Below, one piece after another: positions 1 to 12,512 of a stretch of DNA of 64,000 nucleotides (within the stretch, counting starts at the first letter, position 1; every line of letters starts with the position of its first letter). The notes beneath the pieces are model-generated. The model was not told the origin of the DNA and did not search any database. It saw only the letters and a list, made by a program, of their open reading frames with translations. The stretch spans positions 1,860,001 to 1,924,000 of the forward strand of contig JAZGUH010000117.1 in NCBI GenBank assembly GCA_037893225.1, read 5' to 3'. The stretch is from Hippasteria phrygiana. Lineage: Eukaryota; Echinodermata; Asteroidea; Valvatida; Goniasteridae. A program made the translations under genes and the position numbers.

Positions 1-1
1 A

Positions 2-250
2 CCTCCACAGCCGTATGCCCCTGGGTACCAGCCCATGCCCAGCTATGCTCCCTACGGGGGTTTCAGCCCCATGCCCACGCCCTACAACCCCTATGCAGCC
101 CCCAACTATCCACATCCGCCCCAGCCACAGTATGGTAACCCGTATCCACAGCAGCAGCAACCTGGGCAGTATCCACCACCCCAGTATCCACAACAGGGTG
201 GATATCCAGCGCCAACGGCACCCGGCTACAACCCATATCAGCAGCAATGA
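2..250 (+). CDS. C-terminal end of a Pro/Tyr/Gln-rich protein, possibly ALIX (PDCD6IP)
   Basis: The frame is open from the window edge to a TGA at 248-250 and encodes about 82 residues rich in P, Y, Q and G, ending in NPYQQQ. Short motifs include PMPSYAPYGGF, MPTPYNPYAAPNY and several PQYP/QYPPP units. Only the tail is in the window, so no catalytic or folded domain can be seen. The best match I can recall is the disordered proline-rich tail of ALIX, an ESCRT-associated adaptor whose tail has MPMPMGYNPYA-like and YPQQ segments. P/Y-rich tails also occur in annexins A7/A11 and in RNA-binding proteins, so the identity is tentative. It is probably a terminal exon because 3' UTR-like sequence follows directly. 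Confidence 0.55.
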   Translation, partial: PPQPYAPGYQPMPSYAPYGGFSPMPTPYNPYAAPNYPHPPQPQYGNPYPQQQQPGQYPPPQYPQQGGYPAPTAPGYNPYQQQ

Positions 251-696
251 AGGTAGCAATACTATTAGACACGCATTTGATTCAAGGCTAACGTTAAACC
301 GGAAAATGTTTCTCAATCCTTTCTCAATGGTCCATTATTAATTAACCCCCTTGTGTACGGATGACGTTTTTACATGCCAAACAAAACAGAGAATGTGATG
401 GCCACCATGACAATTAGTTTTTGTTTTTGTATCTGAAATAGAATTTACTGTTTACCCAACTGCTTTGCAAAGTCTTGTGCCCAAAATTTAAGTAGGCATT
501 GTTGTCATGTAAACCCATCATTTCACAACTTGGTTATCAGATATAGATGTGAAAGGCGAAACTACAAAACTCCATTGCATTGTCAAAACGTTTAAAAAGA
601 GACCTAATGATTAAAAGAAACTGACCCAAAAGTCTGAATTCAATCTGTTTTTGAAGAAACTTTCATTTATAATCACTTGCCAAAATTTTAAATAAA
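251..696 (+). other. 3' UTR of the first gene with poly(A) signal
   Basis: AT-rich, ORF-poor sequence follows the stop codon. A canonical AATAAA lies at 691-696 and is the first good poly(A) signal. A solo TTAA-type transposon end (342-366) lies inside this UTR. The true cleavage site is not known. Confidence 0.45.
342..366. mobile_element. Solo terminus of the TTAA / CCCCTTGNGTACGG MITE family
   Basis: TTAA followed by CCCCCTTGTGTACGGATGACG matches the right-type end of the piggyBac-like MITEs found at 26849, 52312 and elsewhere. No matching opposite end is seen nearby, so this is a fragment. Confidence 0.5.
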
Positions 697-931
697 TTTG
701 AATTCAGAACAGATACATCAGTGAATTGAAAGTTGTGTTCTTACTGAAGGTGGTAGGATAGCTTCAATTCAACCTAGCTTGAATCAAAACAATCAAAATT
801 TAGACGAAGAGCGTAATCAAAATATCACAGCTATGAAATTTAGACCCATGTTAATTCCAAATTTCAATTTTGTCTTGCTGCATACAGACTAGCTATTACA
901 AATTTGTTTTTCAATGTGAACAAAGAAAACT

Positions 932-1005
932 GGCGGGAGCGAGATTTGAACCTGTGACCTCTGGATTACCGTACCAGTGGTCTACCAACTGAGCTTTCTA
1001 GCCCT
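932..1005 (-). repeat. tRNA-derived SINE / tRNA pseudogene
   Basis: Read on the minus strand, the sequence has an A-box-like AGCTCAGTTGGTAGA and a B-box-like GGTTCAAATC at tRNA spacing, followed by a CGCCA end. The T stem and acceptor stem do not pair properly and position 33 is C rather than T. It is therefore unlikely to be a working tRNA. The RNA polymerase III promoter layout suggests a SINE head or an old tRNA pseudogene. Confidence 0.65.
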
Positions 1006-1370
1006 ATGTTGGTGGTCTGCCAATTTCTCACTGTCTTTGCTCAAGGGGTGTAAATTTCATTAGATAATAGAGATGAGGTTCAAATGCAATTCTGTTTGTG
1101 CCCCTCTTTAAATGCTGAAGTACATCATTGTGCACAAGCCCTGGGCGATAAATTTTCCACATCTGTTGTACATTTGTTAGAGTGACTCATCAGTCATTGA
1201 CGGATCGTACGGCGAGTTTTCGGTTTGCTTGTTGTGTACCCTCCAATCGGAGGAGACAAACACTTCATGTTGGCGTGTTGCCAGATTCCCCACATCGGTT
1301 TCCAAGTTGTATGTTATGGTTCTGAATACAAGCTCGTTTTTGTGTCTTTATCTGTCAAGGAAATGTGACA

Positions 1371-1514
1371 TTAACCCTAACCCTCCAGGGTATTTTGGCT
1401 AGAAACCCTGCCAGGCGCATCAGATTGCATACTTTGTCACATTGACTTGTGTGGGGAGTGCAGCAAAGTGAAGCTGTCACCACAGATGCACTGTGCTGCG
1501 TCTGGCAGGGTTAA
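1371..1514. mobile_element. TTAA-flanked element with telomere-like ends, copy 1
   Basis: The segment begins TTAACCCTAACCCTCC and ends CTGGCAGGGTTAA. Inside, AACCCTGCCAGGCGCA (1404) is inverted at 1497-1512. TTAA at both outer edges suggests a piggyBac-type target duplication. It belongs with the copies at 37089, 53286, 54714 and 61465. Confidence 0.45.
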
Positions 1515-2056
1515 GTAAAGAAAGATTGTCTCAAAAGTTGAACAATCAAAACAGTTTAGCAGTGAGTGTAACATAGCATAATTTGTTTTAACTCACTAGA
1601 AATGCCTTGTGATTTTAACCACTGATCTCCATGTAAAAACACCTGGATAGCTCATTGGCCATTGCATGCTGTACAAACAACTGATGCCAGCAGCTGCCAT
1701 ATTAGCACTCCCGTCTTATGGGGATGTAATCCAATGTATCTATATCAATACAGTGATTAGCATGAACTTTGCAACCAAGAATAATGATTTTTCGTCTATT
1801 TGTTCACATAATATCACTGTTTTCATCTCGCTATTACAATATGTATTCGTCCCTCGACGCATCGGTGAGAGATAAAAATTAATATTGTATATAAATGTAT
1901 GTATTGTCGCAAGGTGGGGGGGGGGGGGGTGGTGGTGGGGGTCTGAGATAAATATTTCACAGGAAAGTGAAAATCCTGTCAAAGTAGCAGATTGCTGTTT
2001 TAAAGGTGCCTGAGAATCAACAATAATTAACTCAAAACTCAAAAGGTTGGTAAGCA
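1515..2056. other. Non-coding, no gene seen
   Basis: AT-rich sequence with one long G tract near 1915-1942. The short ORFs here have no recognisable motif. Confidence 0.5.
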
Positions 2057-2140
2057 TATATTGGGAGGAGTAATCATTATATTGGGAGTAGTAGTCATAT
2101 TATATTGGGAGTAGTAATCATATTAGATTGGGAGTGGTAA
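2057..2140 (+). repeat. Imperfect tandem repeat (about 29 bp, roughly 3-4 units)
   Basis: Variants of ATATTGGGAGTAGTAATCAT recur three to four times in a row. No coding meaning is apparent. Confidence 0.6.
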
Positions 2141-4697
2141 TATGGACAGCAGCTTCAATGAGCTTCAATGGCCAATGAGCCATCCAGACTTTTTGCATAG
2201 AGATCAGTGGGTTCAACTCATCTATTTGGGGCTGATGTGCCAAACGTGCCAGTGCACATGGTAACCAAGATGATTTGCTAAGCTGGAGCAGGTTACCAGC
2301 CAAAATGTCGCAGGTTTTAGATTCCTTTCGGCTGGTTCCTGCCTGTATTTTGCTTAGTGAATAAAAGGCCAACCATCATTAAGCCCCCGGCCCTTGACAA
2401 ATCATGGCCACGATTGTGGTCCAACAAAAATCTAACATGCAAGTGCGAACTGGCGCAAGTGGCTATGGGGCATAATGGAGGAGTCTAGCCTTTGCCTAAA
2501 CAGATGTATGAACTAAGCCCTTGGTTACGTACAGGATTTCTAGTTCAAAATGCATATAAAACTTGCATTAACCAAGCCCATGGTACAACTCGTCTCTTTA
2601 TACGAAGATGTACATGTGTCATTTTTACACTTGACACTTTGACAGAATATTGTCAAAATCTGCTGTTACTCTATTCTGATGTGAAAAAAATTGTCAAGAC
2701 CTGTCAAGCAAAGTGTATGTATTTATTTTAGATAAGAGGACATCTTCTTGTTATTGGGAAACTTACATTGACCCTCAAATTATCAAAGCATAAAGTGTAC
2801 ATTAATTCGAGACAGCTATGAAATCAATGTTGTTTCATAAAGAAAGTGATATCACATGTCAAGATATGAAATTTGTAATCTGCTGAGAGATTTTTTTTTT
2901 TTAATCTTAAAAATAAATCATTCATTTGTAATTATAAAGAAAATCTATTTGTTTTTATCCCTCTTTAGTGAGTGGGCCAGTGTAGTATCTGTGATTGTAA
3001 AAGATCAAAGTGAATCTAAAAAGAATTAAAAATAAACACATTTCCTGTATGCGTGCACAAATGAGTAAATCTGGGCTAAAACATGGCATGTATTTTGGAT
3101 AATAGCTGCAGAAATGCAAAGGGTGCATTATTCTCATGGATCCGTGTTACTTTCAAATTACTTTCTTTACTGTAAATATAGGAAAGTCTGTTCTCAGTAG
3201 TTCTTTGCTTGTCTTAAAAGCAAATTATATAAAGGTGTGCATTACAACAACTAAACATCTTATAAAAAAAGCTTTTAAATTGTTTTGTACTAAACATTGT
3301 TTTGTTTGTTTGCCATGTACCTGCATTTGCAATCTTGATACTGTGCAGAATTCTTTTAGAGAGAATGAAAGCTGTGTTCTTATTGGTGGAAGTGTTGACA
3401 AATGACCAATAAGAGAGCAGATTGAAGCATTTAGACCAATCATCCACAGTGTTGCAAATAATCTGTTTGTAGCTGCACTTCGGGTGCCCAATGCAGTTTT
3501 ATGCTATTATTTGTTTAATAATAGTAAGTAGATTTTTAGATTTTAATTTCGCATCAGTTTTGTTCAGATGAATAAAACGTTAATAAATGATTACTCACAA
3601 ATCTATTACACGTACATTTTTTTGCTACTGTCCTAACTTTTTAGGTTTTATCTGGGTCTGTTTGGTGCTGCCTGTTTCCGTATTAGTACTGATTGTCTTT
3701 ACTGACAAGAAATCTAATTGGTCTGGCTCCAAGGTAAACTGTGTGGAAAGTCTTGCATATAAGACATAGGGTACCTGCCTTTTTTTTCCCCAAGATCTAG
3801 GACTGGAGTCTGTTTCAAAATATTTCTGGTGCAACATAAAAGTTTATCTTTCATCAAGGACCGAGGTGGGAAAACTACTGGCCTGACTGGTTTGAGTTGC
3901 GTCAAGTCACATTACTGGCCAAACACAGTAAGGCTAGTTAATTTTCCGTCAGCCTGGTCAAGTTTACCTGCTTGATGGGCTGGTGTCTCTACAAACGTAA
4001 ACATCAACAAGTAAACATCAACCAGTGAGTAAGGATACCTTCAACTACATCAGTGGAGACAACTGATGCTGTCAACACCCTTCGATGGATTTAGCAAATC
4101 ATATATTTCAACACTCACAGTAGTAGCATAAACGAACTAAATGAGCATCTTCATTGGCCTGAAACCGGTCATCTCCGGATTGTCCGGTGTAATGACACAG
4201 TGAGCAAATTACAAGAAAAACAATGAACGTTTTGCCACGGCGTCTTCAAGAGGGATAGGAGGCAGCAGTTGCCAGGCAGGCAGACAGACAGGTTCTGTAA
4301 TGCTCCAAGAAAACGTGAGTATGAAAGCATCATAGTTGTGCTGGCCTAAAACTGTGCTGTATTGTCGACATGGTTATACCATTGTAATCATGTTAAGGGT
4401 TATCACGGTACTATCGTGATTATCTACAGTTATGATAATGATATAAGGGTCATAGTTCAATTCATATTTGCCATTATAATGGTCATTGTGCCCATCTTGG
4501 TATCCATGGTTATCATGGTTAAACTGATGACTTGTCGCATTCGGTTGTAGTTTTGGTCTGAGATCAAGGGTCAATTTAAATTCTTTATTCTGCCTTTACA
4601 GCCTGCAATTCTGTGCTAATTGAGCAAAGAAATTATGCACTAACTCCGTCAGTACTGAAATCTTGGTCACTGGTTACATGCCCACATGTCCCATGTC
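2141..4697. other. Intergenic stretch, no gene seen
   Basis: Both strands hold only short ORFs without domain motifs. 4380-4540 is low-complexity sequence rich in ATCATGGT-like words. No repeat boundary could be fixed. Confidence 0.5.
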
Positions 4698-5190
4698 CCC
4701 CCCCCCCCCCCCCCCCCACACACACACAAGTGTGTAAATACCGGCAATCGCGGACCTCCCATTGTTCCTCTTTTGTTTTTCAATCGTGGACGTTCGGTCA
4801 AACATGGACCCTTTGTCTATTCCCTAACCCTTTTGTCCCTAGTCCAGGATTGCCGGTATTTACAAATGCACACACACACAAGTGTAAACACCTTCAATCG
4901 GGGACCTCCTATTGTTATATTGTTTGTACTTTTTAAAAAGGACCCTCATTGGTTTTGTATACGATTTTAAACCTTTGACCTTGACTCAACCGTGGACCCT
5001 ATTGTCCTCTTTGTTAAAGGTCCATGGTTTTAACAGTTAAACGTATATCGACCTCCAAACGCGGACGTCCTATTGTTCCCTCTTTTTTTTTTTTGAGACT
5101 CCCATAGGTTTTTTACACGATCTCAATCACGGACGTATTTTGGGAATCGCAGACGATATTGTTCCCTTTGTTATACGTCCACAAACGCAG
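4698..5190. mobile_element. C/CA tract with TGTAAATACCGG TIR element, plus diverged copies
   Basis: A poly-C tract and (CA)n lead into TGTAAATACCGGCAATC at 4733. This is inverted at 4848-4864 (GATTGCCGGTATTTACA), bounding a 132-bp element. A second CA tract and a diverged copy of the same words (GGACCTCC-ATTGTT-CTCTTTTGTTT) continue to about 5190. Relatives occur at 19267-19672 and, in reverse orientation, at 46419-46776. Confidence 0.6.
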
Positions 5191-8100
5191 CTTGTGCATA
5201 CTTAATGAAGCCTGATGAACCGACCTGACTTTGGTAACAACTCATGTATCGTCAGCTCAGAAAAGAAAGGACTTGTAAGCCATATTTAGCTGATGCTTTA
5301 TAAGCCCTTGCTACTCTAAGCTGATGGTGCGTGTGTGGCACACTAACATGAGCTTAAAGTCACTTCATGGCATTCCGACAATTTTACATGTAGAAGTAAC
5401 TTGCTGTGGGTAGTGTTGTGTAATACATAGATGATAGTGCACAAGGAGATTTAGTCAGGCTTGGTACACACACAGATCACAGCAGTTATGGCATCTTTCC
5501 AAATCTTTTTTTTTTCAGCCATTGAAGGCAGTGTTCATACTTTGTGTGATTCAACATACACATAAAAATAACAAACTTGTGAAAGTTTGAGCTCAATCCG
5601 TCATCCAAAGTCACAAGAAAATAGAGAAAAACTGTTCTGTGTCAACAGTGATTTCGTGCACGTTCATATGTGCTAATTTCGGTTGTTGAAATCGAAATAT
5701 ATACCAAAGTGTTTTTAGAGGTCTTCAGATGATTTGTATATCCCCAGACGACAGCATTTCTGATGGCAATATTTCTCAGGAGGATTGGTACTTGTATAAC
5801 CTTTTATAAACAGTAAGCTTCCAGATTGAACCTAATCAAAAATTGTTTCAATCAAAATCAAAAATTACCAAAACTGTCTAATACCTTTCAGCCATGTTTT
5901 TTGTTTCCTGTAACATGTTAACCCCACCACCCTTGCCCTCCCACTCCCCACTCCCACTCCCGCTCCCGCCATCGAATGTGTATCATAAAGGTGAATCAGT
6001 TTGAATAATCACACATAATAATTGACATTCACATGACATGCTAGCTGTAAATATCACCAATGGGAAAGTAAATATTCAATCAGTTTTAGACAGAGGCCGA
6101 GTCGATGAACAAAGCAGTATTATCAGTTTGCATAGGCTTGCTATGCAAGTTGATTTTCTTTCCATGTTGGGAAGGGCTAAAACTGTGTATGTGAAAAGCT
6201 TCTTTTATAGCAAAAACAATGTGTGATTCTGTAGCAGCAATATGTTTTGAGCCAGTTGGATAACTGTTTAATTTCTTATTGGTGAAAAAGCTCCATTTTT
6301 TTGTGGCTTGCTCATTTGAGGTAAGATAGCATGGTTTTGTGTGGAATCCCCTGGATGGCAAATATTTTGTTTCTTCAGAATAACATTCTGCTCCCATGTT
6401 ATATTTTGTTCCCTTGAAATCCTTCCTCGGAGTATATTTCATGCCTTGAAAATAAAATTTTACTTTCAGAAATGAACATTTTAATTTAATTTTCTTTCAA
6501 GTGAATAAAATAATATCTTGAGGAAATAAACTTGGCAGTGTAGGAAATGCAACCAAATGTTGCATTTAAGGAATTTCAACACACAAAAAATGAAAGATTT
6601 CTGAAAAGTCATCAAAAACGTGAAAATTTCCCAAACGTTTATTGCCCAATTTTGGGACGAACTCTTTTTGTAGCCAAATTGGGCACCTTTAACGCAGTGT
6701 GACCCTTTAATGGACAGAGGGTAAGCTTTATATCATGATACCCATCTAAATATATTTTGACAAATGAAAGTCAATTTGAGAACTTTGTTTTTGTAATGGA
6801 GTGACAGTAATGGAGAGACCAAAGTTTATAGGGGTTAACATGTGTGTAACTTGCACTATACAAATTTATTTTGGTTATTTGTTATCTCTATCAGCACCAC
6901 AACACTAAAAGTCATTCAGATGGTCTAAACCAATGATCCTCCCAAAATTGCATTTTTTTTTTCTCATGCAAATCAGTAGCACTAAAGAGATCAATTTGCC
7001 CTCAAACTGAAGCACTGCTGGTCGGTCCTCTTTTACTTGATATCTAAATCATTCCTGTGGTACTTTTGATCAATAATTTTGTTAACAAATTCACCATTTT
7101 GAGCTATGTTTACTTTAGCGTGAAACTGGCCTTGTTAGTCTGAAAGGGGCACACATTGCTCTGAAAAGCCCCTAAATTTAATCTCTTTGGTTAGTTTTAG
7201 GCTATTTTCAGGGTCTAAGTGTAAAAATTCTGCCATAAGGACAAAAACCAAAGCTTTGAGATCCAGATATTTGGAGTGTCACCGCACATATATGTAGTGC
7301 ACCCTGTATGCATCCCAAGCAGAGATCCATGGAGGTTGATAGGAGGTTGCACCCGTCAAATTTTGACGGGGGAGTGGTAACAGGCTGCAACCCCCTACAA
7401 TAAAAAAAAACACTTCATGTAGTAATAAGATACAAACATACTGTATTGAATCAGTCTTTATTTGCTCAAAACACAACAGTTCCTTTAACCCCCTTCGGAG
7501 GTGCGTTACCCCTCGGAACATCCCATTTTGGTTGTGCCCCCCCCCCCCCTCTTAAAAAAATCCTAGATCCCTGCCTGCAACCAAATGCCAAGGGCACCAT
7601 TCTGAATTCCAATGGTTGGACTTTTCTGAACCAAACTGTCGTCCCCATAATTACTTTTATCAATGATTTGAAGGCAAATTTTTTTAAGGATGGCCGTGTA
7701 TATTATATTGTACTTTTGGATGAACTTTCCAGCTATAGCAATTTTAAGGACGAATGCTTTTTGAAGCCCAATTGGGCAGCCTCCAAGGAATTGTGTACCT
7801 TTAAAAAAAATGTCAGTCTGGCACCCCCCCCCCCCCATTTATACACAGTGCAATCTTATCTAACTTTCACATTAATGGAACATTGGCAGTGGTTTTTGTT
7901 TTAAGTCACTAAACTATTCAGAATGTGATAAACCGAGCCATTTCTGTCACATGTCCATTTTATTTTTAAACAATGATATCAATTGTGTATTCAACCTGTT
8001 TTGTAAGTGATATTGCTGAAGATGTGGGTTGCTGCGATACACTGCAGGCTATTTTGGGATATTTCACAATTTCAAAAACAAAGTGGGAGAGAAATAAACT

Positions 8101-8348
8101 AAGTCAAGTCAAGGCTTCAGGTCAACATCCATTGTGTGTTTTATTTCTTGGTCTTGGTTTTCTCTGTTGGCTGTTGGGATAAACAGTGTAGAAATAGCAT
8201 TTTACTCCACAGCGCCACCTCAGTCTCTTGTTCAGAAAAAGGCTAAAGTTCAGCTGATTGTACCACCCCGGCTGTCGTGCGGCCAACATGAATTCTAAAT
8301 GACCATTATTCATGATTGGTTGAGCTTGTCAGAAGACTTAGGCAGTTA
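5191..8348. other. Intergenic stretch, no gene seen
   Basis: Long ORF-poor region. It contains a C-rich patch at 5926-5967 and poly-C tracts near 7538 and 7823. The ORFs that cross the C tracts are driven by base composition and were not accepted. Confidence 0.5.
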
Positions 8349-8374
8349 GTAGGCCCATTCCTCCATGGTAGGCC
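8349..8374. repeat. Possible excision footprint, CATGGAGG family, locus 1
   Basis: GTAGGCC (8349-8355) and GTAGGCC (8368-8374) flank the 12-base CATTCCTCCATG. The centre begins CAT and ends CCTCCATG, as at 17523, 36606, 37393 and 38412. Confidence 0.5.
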
Positions 8375-8608
8375 TGTGACTTTCCATTACATTTTCAGAA
8401 GATTTAAACCCATATTTTGACAGCATTTAAACTGAACTTGTTGCGTCCACATCACATACATGTATTTTACACAGGACTAAGACGGGCAACACTCCATTTG
8501 CATGCAAGTGCTCAGTCATACAACACATTAATGGACGGTCCTGTGTTGGCAAAAGGGTGTATCTCAAAAAGCACCAATTGGAGATTTTGCCAACATAGGG
8601 TATAGTTA

Positions 8609-8683
8609 GTGTTTTTGTTTTTGTTTTGTTTTTGTTTGTTTTTGTTTTTGTTTTGTTTTTGTTTGTTTTTGTTTTTATTCATT
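8609..8683 (+). repeat. (TTTTTG)n/(TTTG)n simple repeat
   Basis: Alternating TTTTTG and TTTG units. On the minus strand this yields a spurious Lys/Asn/Gln ORF. Confidence 0.85.
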
Positions 8684-8938
8684 TTATACACTTGAGCATA
8701 TTTGAACAAACATTTTACTTGGTCACCTTATAGAAGTGAAAATCAACCTAAGATTAATTTGTCTTTTTCTCGAGTCCTTAAAGGCATGACGCCATGGTAA
8801 TGATAAAACATCATATTGATTGGTTTCAATCTGAAAGTGTACTGTTTAAAAAAGATGGCACCTGTACCCATTACCAACACTCCTGAGAAATGGTCCTAAA
8901 ATGCCGTCATCATGGAGAAAAATTGTATCTGCATTGAC

Positions 8939-8957
8939 CCCCCCCCCCCCCCCCCCA
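8939..8957 (+). repeat. Poly-C tract
   Basis: An almost pure run of C, one of more than ten such tracts in the window. Confidence 0.85.
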
Positions 8958-9143
8958 ACTAGACTTAAAATCAAGTTGGTTTATTCATCCGGGGTATGTA
9001 ATATAGCGCATACTGCTTCAGTTGCGGGGAAGTACATCCTTGATCCCAACATGCATGTGCTTCACGAATGGTGGGCATATTAACGCAACGTGCCTGCGGA
9101 CAAACACGCCTGTCTTACGACTTGTCTTAAAGTCTACCTCCCA

Positions 9144-9431
9144 CAGGCGTGGATCCGGGGGGGGGGGGGGGGGGGGGGGGGGTTTGGGGGTAAAAAAAAA
9201 ACACCCCCCCCTTCTATTTTTTTAAATTTTTTTTCTTTCTTGTCGGGGGCCTACGCCTTGCAAATACAGGTCGTATTTTGCCTATGGGTGAGAACAAAAC
9301 AGAGGTTAAATGGCGCCACCAATGGTGAGAAAGTGTGTAAGCCCCCCCCCCCCCCTTGTAAAAATGTTTCGCAGACGAAATTTGGGAGTCACCTTTCTGG
9401 GCAAATTTCAAAAATCCTGGATCCGCCCCTG
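9144..9431. mobile_element. hAT-like MITE with poly-G/poly-C interior
   Basis: The left end CAGGCGTGGATCCGGGG is answered by TCCTGGATCCGCCCCTG at the right end, giving TIRs that start CAGG-G-GGATCC. The interior carries a run of about 33 G at the left and a C tract near 9341. CAGNGGCGGATCC ends are typical of hAT-type non-autonomous elements. No clean 8-bp target duplication is visible, so the class is tentative. Confidence 0.5.
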
Positions 9432-10717
9432 CTCTACATGCATGCCCTGGCCTATTTCAGTTTCAACAATCAAAATACTCCCACATGAACGTGCACAAAA
9501 TCACTGTTAAAACAGCATGGTTTTTCACTCTTTCATGACTGTTCATAGATTGTGATCAAACCTTCACAGCTTTATTTCATGTATGTTGAATGCAGGCAGT
9601 AAAAACACTGCCTGTAACCATGGAGGTAGGAAACGCGGTGTGAAGAGGGCAAAAAAATCTTCATAAAAGTGATATTTTTTTTTTGTTGGTTTGTTGGCTT
9701 CTATTATATCTATATTTTCATAATTTATTTTCAGAAACATTAATATTGATGAATAAAGATGAACAAAGAAATGTTGATAGAAATTACTTCTATCTCATTT
9801 CTATCGGCACTTTTTGTGTTTAAAGGGCTAAACCCACTTCCGTTAAATTGGAAAATATGAGTATACAAATGTCAAGATATCTCGAGAACACAAAATGACA
9901 CGGGTGTCACTCAAACCTAAACCAAATTAAAGCTTAGGATGTGACAAATTCAACTATGTAAATAACTCATTTTTCAAATTTGGTGACATAATACACATTT
10001 TTGTAGAGCCGGTCACCTTGTCAGCCAATGCTTATGTACTGTACTCCTTTCATTATATCAAGAATTTGTAAGTACAGGAAATTACTGTGAAAAAAAGGAA
10101 GGTCCCGATTTCGCTGTGTAGCCTTTATTTCAACGTTTAGAAGATTGCTATTTAAATGTAAAGAAATCACATGCCTAGTCAACAGAAACAACCGAGAAAG
10201 TGAAATCTCATTTGACCAAAAAACAACAAAACAGATTGGATGCTCATGAGAATTGTCTGTTTTCATCGTCCATGCAGAAGAATCATGTTCAAGCAAAATT
10301 TCATAACCAAGGTGTTTTTAAAGATGAGATGTGTTAAATAAAGACTTTTATGTGTATTTCATCTTGTGTTGGCATGTCTGAAACTGCAACTTGTTATTTA
10401 TAGTAGGAATGTAATCAAGATTTTGTTGCAAGCAACTTTGCGGATATATGTGCATGTAGCTTTCATATGGGAAATTTTACTTTTGAAACGGTGTAGCACT
10501 ACTAACACTACGTCACAGAAGCAATTCATGACGTTAATATTCAGCCTTGGAAGATAAAGTATTTTCTTTGTAAAATGATGGGTTAGGATGACAAAAATGA
10601 AAGAAAGCAAATTATTATAAATAGTACATTGGCTTTTTTTCAATTAGGAAAACTTGTCGAGCTAAAATGATCATTTTCTTCAAATAGTTAGGTTTAGGTT
10701 TCAAAAACATTGGGAAA
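9432..10717. other. Intergenic stretch, no gene seen
   Basis: AT-rich, with only short uninformative ORFs. A single CATGGAGGTA word lies near 9615 without flanking direct repeats. Confidence 0.5.
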
Positions 10718-10933
10718 TATGAGAGAGACTGAGATTGCGGGTAACACCATGTGAAATAAATCTCTTCTAGGAAGAAGTGTGGTTCTGAAAAGAAACGGGG
10801 ATGAGTTACTCACCCGTGGTTCTGAAAAGAAACGGGGATGAGTTACTCACCCCGGTTCTTTTCAGAACCACACTTCTTCCTAGAAGAGATTTATTTCACA
10901 TGGTGTTACCCGCAATCTCAGTCTCTCTCATAT
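10718..10933. repeat. Large near-perfect foldback with two internal 37-bp direct repeats
   Basis: The left arm (from 10718) and right arm (to 10933) are inverted copies for about 80 bp, for example GAGAGAGACTGAGATTGCGG against its complement at 10908-10928. Between them, a 37-bp unit starting GTGGTTCTGAAAAG occurs twice back to back (10779-10815 and 10816-10852). Arms this clean mean a young foldback element or an assembly/cloning artefact. Confidence 0.8.
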
Positions 10934-12109
10934 CGCACCCACCATGCAAAGCTTCAAATCATATCTAACATTAGGAAATGTTTATATTTTTTTTAAAGAA
11001 AAGTGATATCTCCAGGTGTTGTACTTTTAGTTTTGTAATACTTATAGGTTTTTAACCCCTTGGGGGGAGGGGTTTGAATAAAGTGTGTAGGTGTTTTTGT
11101 GTATCCCAAGGAGAGGGATACACAATGAATGATGTCCTCAGTTTGAAATCATGTACAAAAACAGTGAGAGAGGTTTCAATAAGGACAGTATAGGTCCAAG
11201 ATTGCAGGCATACACGTGTTGTGTGCCCAGGCAGGGGCCACAGTGTGCGCCAGCATTTTTGGGTCCCCGCAACATATATTGTACAGCTGTGTATGTCCCC
11301 ACAACTATGGAACAAGATGTGTGGGCACAAGCAGGGACCGCATTGTGTAGGCATTTTTTTGGTTAGGCAAATTAGGACCAAGTTGGGGGGGGGGGGACAT
11401 TTGTCTGTTTCCATAGCATTTTTAGTCACTGAAAACACAGAGTTGGCTGTTTTTGTAGGCATGGTGAACACCCCCCTGTACCACCATATACATCCAACCA
11501 CAATCTATGCTAATCTTGGATTTTCTGCTGCCAATCATGTTTACCTTTGACCTTTCCGGCAGCCATGCCATATTTCCCACTCCGATTCGATTGATAGAAA
11601 GATGTATTTTGAGCATGGACCACCACTGTATGGTCCTTGTTTCGAGCCACTGCTTTAATGAGTCACTCTGCACAGGCCGGGTTGACGCCTCGTTAGACAG
11701 ACATTCAGTTAGCTAATTTTTTACCTCACCACAGCAGGAACGGAAGACAATTTTCCAAATATTGTTGATGAGCTGTTTCCAAGCAGGAAGTGAGGAAGAG
11801 GGTGAGGACCCATCTTGGTGTAAGCTGTCTGTAAACAACCCTGGGAAAACAAGGAGGCATAAGAATTGGGGCTTGAGGATCCCCCCCCCCCTCTTCTCTA
11901 TACTGACCAATAGTGCGCCTTCTTGACTGCGGGTGAAGGGTGTGCGCCCCGAACCTATCAAGAACTGCACCTGATTTGCATTAAGTACTGAAAACAGAGA
12001 TTTACTGTTAATCCTTCAAATTTCTTGTGCCTTACTTTCCCCCTCCCCCCTCCTCTAAACACCTAAGAAAAACCTGAAGAAACAACTGTAGCTTGTAGCC
12101 CTGAGCATT
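10934..12109. other. Intergenic stretch, no gene seen
   Basis: Contains a G tract at 11385-11396 and C tracts near 11881. The ORFs around 11052-11970 have no recognisable domain. Confidence 0.5.
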
Positions 12110-12512
12110 TGTGGTGTCCGCAAGGGAAATCGGACAAAAGTCGCATGACCTATTTTTGAGTAATTGCAATTTATATGAAAATCGTCAAAAAGTTGCGATT
12201 CCTGTTTTTGTAAAAATACTGTAGTTTAAAGCATATTTAATTCAAAATACCTGGTTTTCTTTTGTGTTAGACCATTAAATGTGTACAGTTTTACATTTTA
12301 GTCTGCTGACATACTTCCGAAAAAATTGTCTAAACTACGTATTATTTTTCATTCTCTGTGCTGAATTTACGGCTGTATTCGAAAACCAAGATATCGTATA
12401 ACAGTAATTTTTTTCACCATTACAAAGCTTACATTATATATTTTATTATGGAATCGAAATCTGAATTTTCAAAATTTCCAACTTATGTCTGATTTCGCTT
12501 GCTGGTACCACA
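12110..12512. mobile_element. MITE with 27-bp TIRs and ATTT target duplication (copy 1)
   Basis: The left end reads TGTGGTGTCCGCAAGGGAAA and the right end is the inverse of TGTGGTACCAGCAAGCGAAA. Taking the element as GTGG...CCAC, the flanks are ATTT on both sides. An inverted second copy sits at 63632-63996 with ATAT flanks. The element is about 400 bp and non-coding, so it is non-autonomous. The superfamily is not assigned. Confidence 0.75.

Noticed and set aside
932..1005. Functional tRNA gene
   Set aside because: A and B boxes are present but acceptor and T stems do not pair and U33 is missing. Kept as a SINE or pseudogene.
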